This document shows positions 8,103 to 16,400 of a stretch of 64,000 bases of DNA, in pieces (within the stretch, counting starts at the first letter, position 1; each line of letters begins with the position of its first letter). Where the stretch lies: the IMG/VR virus record IMGVR_UViG_3300032334_000315, positions 90,690 through 154,689 of that record. One strand, written 5' to 3'. The notes beneath the pieces are model-generated. The model was not told where the DNA came from. It worked only from the letters and a program-made list of their open reading frames with translations, and searched no databases. Made by a program: the position numbers and the translations under genes. The DNA comes from a virus.

Positions 8103-8891
8103 TGCTAAAAACTGTTCTTTGGTACCAAAAGTGTGATTAGGATCAGGCGTATGTACTCTATGCTGCCTGATACGGACAAATACTAGATCATATCCTGATC
8201 CATAATCATACGAGAATTTTGGTCTCCATGGAATGTTATAGATCCTTGATTTGAAATCTTGAACCGTTTCATTACCCATTTCTTTTACCATAGCACAACA
8301 CAGTTCTGGCGTGTATGTGAAAAAGTAATGGGTATTATCATTGTGAATTAAAACGTCATTGTAGAAATCCCACTCATTAGCACCAACATACATTTGTCCA
8401 TCATTGTCGTCAATGATGTGTTCGCTCATAATCATAATCCCGCCATGATCTTCTGCGTATCTACCGACTATAAGGCCTGGTACAGAATTGTGACCATATC
8501 CACTTAATTTTTTAAATATGTCATCAACAAAGATCGTCAATAGTTCAGACGGTGTTTTGTCGATAACTATAGGATCTATTCCGTACTCCTTGCAAGTACG
8601 AAAAGCATAAGCCGATTCATATTTGTTTATTGGCGTATTGACAATAACGGGAATTACGTTATGATCGCGTTCGACCATACGTCTAAACACGAACTCTGAA
8701 TCCATACCGCCACTAAAACCAATAAACAACTTTTCTGATTTATCAGCAATTAAATCGGCAGTGTAATCTGTAGCTGCATCAAAAGACATTATATTGTATG
8801 GCTTTGTATTCAGATGCACAGAAAAATTTGTCGAATTGTTTATTAATCTTTTGGATAGATTACTTCGAAGCCAATTGTTTTCCGTTGCCAT
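8091..8891 (-). CDS. PP-loop ATPase (distinct short type)
   Basis: 266 residues. PP-loop SGGMDS at 60-65 inside a beta-alpha unit (EKLFIGFSGGMDSEFVFRRM), followed by a second strand (VIPVIVNTPINKYESAYAFRTCKEYGIDPIVID split by loops), as in QueC/AsnB-like N-type ATP pyrophosphatases. It lacks the N-terminal domain of the other three PP-loop proteins, so it is a different family. Start 8891 has GGAAAGG upstream and overlaps the hydroxylase gene end by 32 nt. Part of a minus operon: PP-loop (9324-10379), hydroxylase, this gene. Function and substrate unknown. Confidence 0.75.
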   Translation of the reverse strand: MATENNWLRSNLSKRLINNSTNFSVHLNTKPYNIMSFDAATDYTADLIADKSEKLFIGFSGGMDSEFVFRRMVERDHNVIPVIVNTPINKYESAYAFRTCKEYGIDPIVIDKTPSELLTIFVDDIFKKLSGYGHNSVPGLIVGRYAEDHGGIMIMSEHIIDDNDGQMYVGANEWDFYNDVLIHNDNTHYFFTYTPELCCAMVKEMGNETVQDFKSRIYNIPWRPKFSYDYGSGYDLVFVRIRQHRVHTPDPNHTFGTKEQFLALFE

Positions 8892-9327
8892 CTAAGCCTT
8901 TCCATGTACCAAATATCAAGTCCCAAATGGGAATGAACACGCCATAATTTTTGGTGGCATAATCATGGTGAATGAGATGCCACTTGCCACTGGTTAGGAA
9001 TGGATAGAGATTGATGCGCTTGTTATGTTCGACCGCCTCTTGGATAAAGCCAGCCCAAATGTAGTACGCAACTAAAAGCCACCAATGACCAGTGATTGCA
9101 GATATTATAATCGTTGGAATCACTTCTGTCAACCACTGATCTATGGTGCTATTCCAGGTATCGAAAAAAAGAAATGCGTTTTTCCAGTTTAGACCTTGGA
9201 TTGTTTGGTCTGTTACCTGCGCGTGATGATCCATGTGAAATTTACGGACAATCGGAATCACATGGGCCGCACGATGCGCCCAATAGACGACAAAAGTCCA
9301 TAAAAGAAACACAAGGAAGTAGCTCAT
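8860..9327 (-). CDS. Fatty acid hydroxylase superfamily membrane protein
   Basis: 155 residues from the ATG at 9327, whose ATGA overlaps the stop of the upstream PP-loop gene; a longer frame to 9357 lies inside that gene. It has the histidine boxes of the sterol desaturase/fatty acid hydroxylase superfamily: H18-RAA-H22, H31-MDHH (31-35), H101, and H117-LIHH (117-121) with D122. Hydrophobic segments at about 1-17, 70-95 and 125-140 fit a membrane di-iron oxygenase. Relatives hydroxylate or desaturate acyl chains, sterols or carotenoids. It is short for the family but keeps all boxes. Rare in phages; possibly modifies host lipid or lipid A. Confidence 0.75.
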   Translation of the reverse strand: MSYFLVFLLWTFVVYWAHRAAHVIPIVRKFHMDHHAQVTDQTIQGLNWKNAFLFFDTWNSTIDQWLTEVIPTIIISAITGHWWLLVAYYIWAGFIQEAVEHNKRINLYPFLTSGKWHLIHHDYATKNYGVFIPIWDLIFGTWKGLDGNGKQLASK

Positions 9328-10379
9328 TTTAGATAGTATGGTTGCGAAAAGAAGCAATGCTTTCTATTTATCGCTGTATGCTTTGATATAGTTCTCATGC
9401 CTTCCAGCGTCATTCTATACATAGCACTATCGGTTTTTGATAGCATGAACATATCTCTGGCGCTGAGCGAGCTATACATGGATTTGGTCGATTCAAATTG
9501 AAGTGGTGTTCTGAGGTTATATATGATGCTATTCATCCGTTTCATGCGGTCCATATATGCGACTTCTCTTTGCCAACCATGAGGTAATGTTTTACCCTGC
9601 ATTATCATATCAACAAAAAGCGTTTCAAACCTCATGACAACGTGGGCCTGCTTTACCATGATCTTTATTACGATGTCATCTGTACCGTTGTAGAAATTGA
9701 TGCGCTTGAAGTTTTCATCTTCATAGTTTGCACCATAGTCATTGACGGATAGATCATTAAATCGGACGCAGTTATCGAGGGCTTCATATCCTGGCTTGTC
9801 GGAACCCATAATATAGCATGTCTTTTTGTTATTGTCTTTGCCAATAAACTTCTTCAGGTCATACCAGAATAGATTATGAACGCTTTTAAATGCACCGATA
9901 TGATCGGTCCATTCATTACCATATTTTTTAATGAGTGTGAAATTGTTTGGATCGGTAAAGTGTTCGGTATAGTCAGATACCGTAATCTTTGTGTTCGGTA
10001 GATGCATACCGTTTAGAGTCGGAAACGCATTGAGATATATGTCGCCGTTATGATTTTCGTCGGTGCCTTTTTGTTTATCTTGAGAGAATGCGCCGACTAA
10101 AAGTATCTCGTCTATCAAAATATTATTGTAGTAGAATGTTTCCAATATGTTGGTAGAGTCGTAGCCTCCAGAATAGCATAGGATCACGTGGTCATATTGA
10201 TCGCGAATCTGCTGTGCGCGTTCGCGATACAATACATCTAGAGTTTCAGTTGGCTCTGTTTTCCAATCGACTTTTTTAAAAACGTCATCGTAAAAATAAA
10301 AAGAACAATGTCTGTTTGAAGCAACAGCCGCAGCGTGTGTTGGATAGACATTTCTATCCTCATCATAATAAAACATCAT
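9324..10379 (-). CDS. PP-loop ATPase family protein, copy C
   Basis: 351 residues. Same architecture as copies A and B: a reduced N-terminal region (residues 1-45), linker LYRERAQQIRDQYDHVIL, PP-loop SGGYDS at 70-75, then NILETFYYNNILIDEILLVG. The C-terminus has diverged. The nucleotide-binding motif is intact. It begins 9 nt after the stop of 10389-10820 and is coupled to the hydroxylase through ATGA. A GATAAATAG element at about 9361-9370 inside the gene could be a weak late promoter for the genes after it. Confidence 0.7.
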   Translation of the reverse strand: MMFYYDEDRNVYPTHAAAVASNRHCSFYFYDDVFKKVDWKTEPTETLDVLYRERAQQIRDQYDHVILCYSGGYDSTNILETFYYNNILIDEILLVGAFSQDKQKGTDENHNGDIYLNAFPTLNGMHLPNTKITVSDYTEHFTDPNNFTLIKKYGNEWTDHIGAFKSVHNLFWYDLKKFIGKDNNKKTCYIMGSDKPGYEALDNCVRFNDLSVNDYGANYEDENFKRINFYNGTDDIVIKIMVKQAHVVMRFETLFVDMIMQGKTLPHGWQREVAYMDRMKRMNSIIYNLRTPLQFESTKSMYSSLSARDMFMLSKTDSAMYRMTLEGMRTISKHTAINRKHCFFSQPYYLK

Positions 10380-10388
10380 TGAATGTGT

Positions 10389-10820
10389 TTACCCTGCTGT
10401 TTTGTTGGTAAAATTATCCTTTGATAGCGAATCAATCAAACTCTTAATATCATCATCTGTTAGAACATCGGCCTTCTTAGCAAGAAGTTCATCAGTATTT
10501 TTAATAACGGTTTTACCAAGCATTGCTTTTACATTTGTTAAAGATGTATCTATATCTGGATTATTTACAGCTTCCATTTTACGAAGCCATGCCATTGGTG
10601 CGTTCATAAGGATAAAATCTTCAAGCACTTGCCCTTCTAGTGGTGGAATTGGCATGTCTAAAGATACATCCGTGCGGCAGCGCATAGGAGTACTGTCTGG
10701 GCGACGATTAACATCGTTTGCCACTTTTAGCATTTCTTCGGTTATTTTATCAGTTGTATATCTGACAACAAACAAATGGTCATCAGGCCATACTTCAATG
10801 ATTCTGTAATGAATGTTCAT
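10389..10820 (-). CDS. Hypothetical protein after the collagen-like fibre
   Basis: 143 residues, soluble, no signal peptide. The opening MNIHYRIIEVWPDDHLFVVRY looks like a short beta-rich domain; the rest is helical and acidic or lysine-rich near the end. Its ATG overlaps the stop of the collagen-like fibre gene (10817-10820), so it is co-translated with it. Such a position is typical of fibre chaperones or fibre-attached small proteins, but no known chaperone motif is visible. Function not assigned. Confidence 0.6.
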   Translation of the reverse strand: MNIHYRIIEVWPDDHLFVVRYTTDKITEEMLKVANDVNRRPDSTPMRCRTDVSLDMPIPPLEGQVLEDFILMNAPMAWLRKMEAVNNPDIDTSLTNVKAMLGKTVIKNTDELLAKKADVLTDDDIKSLIDSLSKDNFTNKTAG

Positions 10821-12181
10821 CCTACTGGTCCCGTTCTAGTTCCTGTGTTAATCCAACTTGTCACATATGCATTACCAGTTACGGCATTTCCTTGCGAACC
10901 TGTAGCACCAGTCGCACCTGTGGCTCCTGTGTCTCCAACTGCGCCTGTGGCTCCTGTGTTTCCTGGTGTTCCTGTTCCTCCAACATTTCCTACAGCACCA
11001 GCATTACCTGCAGGCCCATAACCACCTGCACCGCCGCCACCTTGAACGACACCCCAACCGCCTGGTGAACCATAAGGAGGATTATAACTTGCAGCACCAC
11101 CAGCTCCTATATTACCGCCGGGTCCGCCTGATGCGTAACCAGACCAACCAATAGTACCACCACCGCCACCACCATTAGCACCACCACCACCGCCAGCGTT
11201 TCCTGAAGTCACGCCAGGATAATAGCCTCCGCCACCTCCTCCACCATAACTACCACCACCGCCGCCGCCTCCACCGGCACCGTCCGGATCGGCCTTAGCG
11301 TTATAAGCATAACCACCTCCGCCTCCTCCACCACCGCCTCCGGTAGCTGCTCCACCACCATTGCCCGGTGAACCTCCAGCGCCCCCAGGTGCACCAGCGC
11401 CACCGGGCCCACCTGGGCCTCCTGGTCCGCCAGGGCCACCGACTCCGCCGGGCCCTCCTGTTCCACCGGCACCGCCGATAAATGATGTTGTGTTTTCAAT
11501 AACCGTTATTAGACCAGTAACGGAGTCAACCTGAAATGCGATACCGCCGGTACCACCAGCGTTACCAGTCACACCAGTGCCGCCTGTATTTCCTTTGCCG
11601 CCTGCGTTGCCTTGCCCACCACCATTACCGGGTGAGCCGTTATTTCCCGGTGCACCGTTATTACCTGGATTAGCAGGTGAACCGCCGCCGCCTCCATTAC
11701 CAGATACTTGCCAATAAGCAGGCGAGTTATAACCAGCGGGCACACCCTTAGATGCAGGATAATAACCTGTAGCAGGAAAATAAATTGGTGATCCTGCACC
11801 GCCACCACCACCGACACCATTTGAACCTGGATTACCTGGTGTCCCAGTATTACCTGGTGTGCCTGGGTTTCCCGCAAGGCCTGTAGTGCCGGAGTTTCCT
11901 GTAGTGCCTGGATTACCTGTAGCACCTTGATTACCAGAAGTGCCTGTGCCGCCTGTGATGGTAGAAGTATTCTTCACATACACAAACGAACCAGCTTTCC
12001 AACCAGTTCCAGTCTTAAATGCTGGTGTGTTAGGTGATGATGATCCGATGTTATTATTGATAAAGCATAGCAAGTTCAACGGATATGTAGGTGCAGCCGA
12101 TGTGTTATATAGGTCTACGTTATTCGTAGAGCTATCAATACTAACAACCTTAGTTGGTCTTGCCATTAAAAATGTGAACAT
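10817..12181 (-). CDS. Collagen-like, glycine-rich tail fibre protein
   Basis: 454 residues; an alternative start at 12163 gives MARPTKVVSID. Residues about 1-75 form a small N-terminal domain. The rest is dominated by Gly-X-Y repeats (GNPGTTGNSGTTG, GPGGVGGPGGPGG) and by runs of glycine with aromatic residues (GGGGGGGYYPG, SYGGGG). The triplets predict collagen-like triple helix. The glycine runs recall the polyglycine-II sandwich of T4-like gp38 adhesins, an analogy and not a homology call. Probably a distal fibre or adhesin. It follows the other fibre gene after 3 nt. Confidence 0.75.
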   Translation of the reverse strand: MFTFLMARPTKVVSIDSSTNNVDLYNTSAAPTYPLNLLCFINNNIGSSSPNTPAFKTGTGWKAGSFVYVKNTSTITGGTGTSGNQGATGNPGTTGNSGTTGLAGNPGTPGNTGTPGNPGSNGVGGGGGAGSPIYFPATGYYPASKGVPAGYNSPAYWQVSGNGGGGGSPANPGNNGAPGNNGSPGNGGGQGNAGGKGNTGGTGVTGNAGGTGGIAFQVDSVTGLITVIENTTSFIGGAGGTGGPGGVGGPGGPGGPGGPGGAGAPGGAGGSPGNGGGAATGGGGGGGGGGYAYNAKADPDGAGGGGGGGGSYGGGGGGGYYPGVTSGNAGGGGGANGGGGGGTIGWSGYASGGPGGNIGAGGAASYNPPYGSPGGWGVVQGGGGAGGYGPAGNAGAVGNVGGTGTPGNTGATGAVGDTGATGATGATGSQGNAVTGNAYVTSWINTGTRTGPVG

Positions 12182-12184
12182 GTG

Positions 12185-13213
12185 TTATCTTACATCCGGC
12201 ATGAATGAACCATAGAGATATGTACCATCAGAAACGAACGAAAATACGTCATGCGCGCCCGCAGCAGTAGATAGAGGAGGTGCAACACCAGCAGTCCACT
12301 TAAAGATTGCATTCCATGTTGCTGTACGACCACCGGTACCGTCTTGATAAATGTGGAGAATATATGTACCGACTTTTAGATTTGATGGTGCACCGATTGT
12401 GCGATTACCACCAATCGTCACAGTAGCAATCTGACCTAATGCTGTGTTCCACGCTACTGTGGCCGCATCTGAAAGTGTTTGCTGTAGAATGTTTGCGGTT
12501 GCGGTGCTTACTGTTCCATTGAATGTGGAGTTACCAGAAACTGTGAGATTCTGAGTGACATTTAGTGATCTATTTACAGTAACAAGACCAGAAGATGCAA
12601 TGGTAAATCTATCAGCCAGACCGAGCTGAACACCCCAACCCGAAGTGTTAGCTGTAATCTTTGCGACTTCAACACCATTGATGGTATAGAAGTCATATGT
12701 GTTATAACCCGTCGGCGCTTTTCTTTGGAATGCTGCCGTTGCACCTGTCGATTCGGCCAGAACCGCTTGACTGGCTGCTCTAGAAACCGTAAGAACACCA
12801 CCAATATTAGTATTACCACCAACAAAAAGATTTGTGGAAACAGTCGCACGACCAACAACATTTGCTGTGCCTGTAATAAAAGTTGTTTTGTTTGCTCCAC
12901 CTAAAAACGTATTACCAGATACGTTTAGATTCGTGCCGACTGTAAGGCGACCAGACGCGGTTGTTAGGCCTGTAAATGTGGAGTTGCCTGTAACGCCTAG
13001 ATTGGTACCAACTACGGCTCTACCTGATGCAGTGAATAGACCCGTGACAGTTGCAGTACCTTTTGCAGTGAACGCTACGTTAGATGTCAGAGTGTTAGCA
13101 TAAAGAGAAGAGTTGTTGATAGCAAACTGGCTCATACGATCCAACACAGTGTTGGTTCGCGTTCTCCACGTATTAAATGTATCCGTAAGGGCGACGTTAG
13201 CTATCTTAGCCAT
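12185..13213 (-). CDS. Tail fibre/receptor-binding structural protein
   Basis: 342 residues. Short N-terminal helix (TFNTWRTRTNTVLDRMSQFAIN) followed by at least five repeats of a beta pattern (GRAVVGTNLGVTGNSTFTG, GRLTVGTNLNVSGNTFLGG, GRATVSTNLFVGGNTNIGG), typical of trimeric phage fibre shafts. The C-terminal 90 residues (VTIGGNRTIGAPSNLKVGTY...) match a globular tip domain common in marine and soil phage fibres. Promoter box TATAAATA lies about 70 nt upstream, inside the preceding small gene. Confidence 0.8.
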   Translation of the reverse strand: MAKIANVALTDTFNTWRTRTNTVLDRMSQFAINNSSLYANTLTSNVAFTAKGTATVTGLFTASGRAVVGTNLGVTGNSTFTGLTTASGRLTVGTNLNVSGNTFLGGANKTTFITGTANVVGRATVSTNLFVGGNTNIGGVLTVSRAASQAVLAESTGATAAFQRKAPTGYNTYDFYTINGVEVAKITANTSGWGVQLGLADRFTIASSGLVTVNRSLNVTQNLTVSGNSTFNGTVSTATANILQQTLSDAATVAWNTALGQIATVTIGGNRTIGAPSNLKVGTYILHIYQDGTGGRTATWNAIFKWTAGVAPPLSTAAGAHDVFSFVSDGTYLYGSFMPDVR

Positions 13214-13216
13214 CTA

Positions 13217-13432
13217 TTATCCTATCTTGTCTAAAAGTCGCTGCATCAGCGATTTTATTTGATCTATATCAGACTTCATATTATTTATATCTGAAAGAGC
13301 AGCGTCCAATTCCTGTTGCTTATTTCTCTTACGTCTATAAGCTTCAAGGCCATCAATATCGGTACTCAGAACAGCCTGGTTAGTAACATCTCTGACTAAC
13401 CCAGGCGCGTCTTTTACTTTTGCTACTTGCAT
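13217..13432 (-). CDS. Small coiled-coil virion-associated protein
   Basis: 71 residues. The N-terminal part (KVKDAPGLVRDVTNQAVLSTD) is followed by a helical, heptad-like C-terminus (ALSDINNMKSDIDQIKSLMQRLLDKIG). It lies between the giant structural gene and the fibre gene with 3-nt gaps on both sides. Similar short proteins occur at this place in other T4-like phages, from memory. It carries a late promoter box for the fibre genes within its coding sequence. Exact role unknown. Confidence 0.6.
   Translation of the reverse strand: MQVAKVKDAPGLVRDVTNQAVLSTDIDGLEAYRRKRNKQQELDAALSDINNMKSDIDQIKSLMQRLLDKIG
13282..13289 (-). promoter_or_regulatory. T4-type late promoter (TATAAATA) for tail fibre genes
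   Basis: Exact TATAAATA on the minus strand inside the 71-residue gene, about 70 nt upstream of the fibre gene at 13213. Would allow separate late expression of the fibres. Confidence 0.55.
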
Positions 13433-13435
13433 TTC

Positions 13436-16400
13436 TTACCTCTGTAGTGCAATTGCTCTAAGTTCATGGACTGTTGGTGGATTCGTGCTGGTATCAGCAG
13501 TCAATACGACTTTAACAGCAAAGAACTTGAATCGCACATAACGAGCTTTTGTTGAGTTGCGATATTCAACATAACCAGTTGTGTTATTTGCACCATACTG
13601 ATTGATAGCACGACCAGATGTGTCGGTAATAGCAGTTGTTGGGAAGTTTGGCATATTGTATGTTAGCTCAATATAATCTTCCTTATTGATGCTGCTTGAA
13701 TATCTAGTTGTTCCAGTGTAACCCTGAGATGTGTCACGACTCATAGGAATCCAACGTGCATCTTCAAACAAATCATTGTCGTCCGCATTTAGGATCTTAG
13801 CATATACCTTAACATCGGATCCCGGTGGAATGTATGCTGCTAGATACACACGAAGGTCTTCTGCATCTTGACCATCTGCGAGTGTCACGCGACGAGTGAC
13901 ATAACGAGTTTTAGAATTGCCACCGGACTTTACCCAATCTTCTGATGATCCAATTTCTGTGTTAGAACTAATCAGATTGCGAGTTGCGACCAATGAAATT
14001 CTGCGAAGATCAATAGCTGGTGAAGCAACAGCATTTCGGCCATTAAGAATGTACTGTATTTCAGCGGACTTATTTCTAGCCATTGTTGAGCTTGAAGCTG
14101 AAGTGTTTGCTTCAATGCTGCGACTCAAAATATAATGAGGAGATGAGAGTTCAGCCACATCATTAATTATAATTTCTCCGAATGATGAATCGCGTGTGCT
14201 TGTGCTTGAAGCAAACTTAGCATATGCTCCTACAGATGTATTTGATGGTTGAATCAAATTGGTAATCAAGCTGACATTGTCCATTGATACGCTATCAATT
14301 GTTACGATACAAGCTGTGTACGCATTTGTTTGACCTGTGATGTACATACCGGGGAAGAACATACGGTTTGCACTGTTTGCTGGTCCACTGTTTGCATATG
14401 CTGTGTTGGCAATATGTAGTTTGGTGTTTGCGTAATTCACAACATCATAATAAACTGTTCTACCAACTGGATATGTTGCAGACTTTAGCGCAGTACATGT
14501 ACCAATTTGTACGCCCGTTGTTGGATTAGTGTTACGAATCGTAATTGTTTCACCACCCTTGAATGCTGCACCAATTGAATTACCTTTAATGCGAATTGCA
14601 CTAGTGCTCCAAGATGTGATTGTGCCGGTTGCTCCTGATGTTTGGCCCTGTGCATAGCAAAGGATTGAGCCAGCCGTATTAACTGATTTCGTATTAGAGA
14701 ACGTACCTACTAGAAGCTGTTCGCCATAAACAAGTTCACCAATCTTATTGAATGCACCTGTTGTGTTAGCGATAGTGAAGTAGTCGCGATTCTCATTCTT
14801 TAGAACCAAAGTGCCTGTAGAGCTAGAAGCAAATTTTGCGTAGTACGCAGTAAACTTCAAATCTTCATTTTCTACCGGCACCCATGTGCGCTGATTTGCT
14901 GAAGTGAATAGGAATCCTGCAGCTGGCTGCTCAGAAACACGAGACTTTGTTATAATATCTTTTTCACCAAGAACGGCTGTAAATGCATTGTAGTTTGGAT
15001 TTGTACCTGCTGGAATGAGAACAATCGCATATTCTTTGCCGTCACCCACATAAACTGGTGATGGGAAATATACCGGTGTTACCGCAGATCCGTCATCGCT
15101 GATATTGATATCGGCCGACGGAACAACAACACGAGAGAATGGCACAACGCGAGTTGTAATGTACGCTGTAGCTGGATCCACTTCACGCAATTCAATAATA
15201 ATTGGAAGTGTTGCATCTTTAGTTGCAAAATATAAATCCAACTTAGTTAGATACATTCCACTTGTTTGAATTCGGTTTGACAATAGTGCTGTAATAAGCA
15301 TGGTCTGTGCGATAGGATCATCTGATCCTCCACAACCACCATCGCCTCCACCACCACCGTCTCCACCGCCTCCACCGTCGCCGGGAGCTGGGCCAGCATC
15401 ACCTGCATCACCAGGAATAACACCAACGAGACGTTGCCCACCAACTTCATTTGTCGTTGTTTGATTGACGTTTTTAATTTCAGTCAACAATTGTTGTGAA
15501 ATTGTTGCTCTTTTTGTTGAAAGAGTTAAGTCTGAAATGCCTGCCATCAAACCTTCAGATGAATAATCCGTTTCGGCTGATGTTGTAAACTGACCAAAAA
15601 CAAGACTATTTGTTGAATTATCAACAAAACGTAGACGCTTAGTTCCTGTACGGAAACGAAGTGATGAATCGCTAGGTAGACGGAATATACCATATGCAGA
15701 CCCATCAGCGCCAGTATTTAAAGATGCTCCTTCAACAGCGGTTGGTTTTGTCGGAACACCGTTTACCTTAAGACCAGAGTTATATTCATCGGCTGTTAGT
15801 GGTGTGATGTATCTATTAACATCTACTCCGTCAAAAAAACCATAGATACGGCTACTAGACTTCATTCCAACAATTTTGAAGATAATCATGCGCGAGCGCA
15901 TGAATGGTTGAATATTTACGTCTTTAACAAAATTACCTAAAGTCTGTTTATTATTTGTTACTGTAGCTATAGTTTGACTACCAGTTCTTCCTTCAATTGT
16001 AGGTGTTGTAAAGATATTTTGCGTGATGAAATTCTGCATCACGTTTGTGGAACCGTCAGCTTGAGGTACAAGAGTTTGATCCGTATCTCTATTATTTGAC
16101 GAGCTTAAAACTGGTGTACCAACAAATGTTTGTTGCCATCCATTCCATGATGTTGGCCATGCATTAGCTAACCAAATCCAGTTATCTGTGTTCAAATCAA
16201 TATTGATATCAACATCTGGTCGCTGCGTTGTGTCCATCCAATAATCACTATCAGGTGTGATTGTGATTGTGCCTCTCCACAAGAACGCTGTACCAACACA
16301 ATTACGAGTTGTCGTTGCATAAGGTTGTGTTACCAAAACATCGTGACTATATGGTAAAGTTACAAGATCGCCAGGAACAGCATTAGATACCGAAACGATA

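Noticed and set aside
8642-8669. Plus-strand TTGACA-N16-TATGAT inside the short PP-loop gene
   Set aside because: Spacer is 16 nt, the -10 is imperfect and it lies within a coding region with no downstream plus-strand gene start; kept out as probable chance.
11000-11900. Dense short repeats that might be read as a CRISPR or satellite array
   Set aside because: The repeats are Gly-Pro/Gly-Gly codons of the collagen-like fibre; there are no regular spacers.
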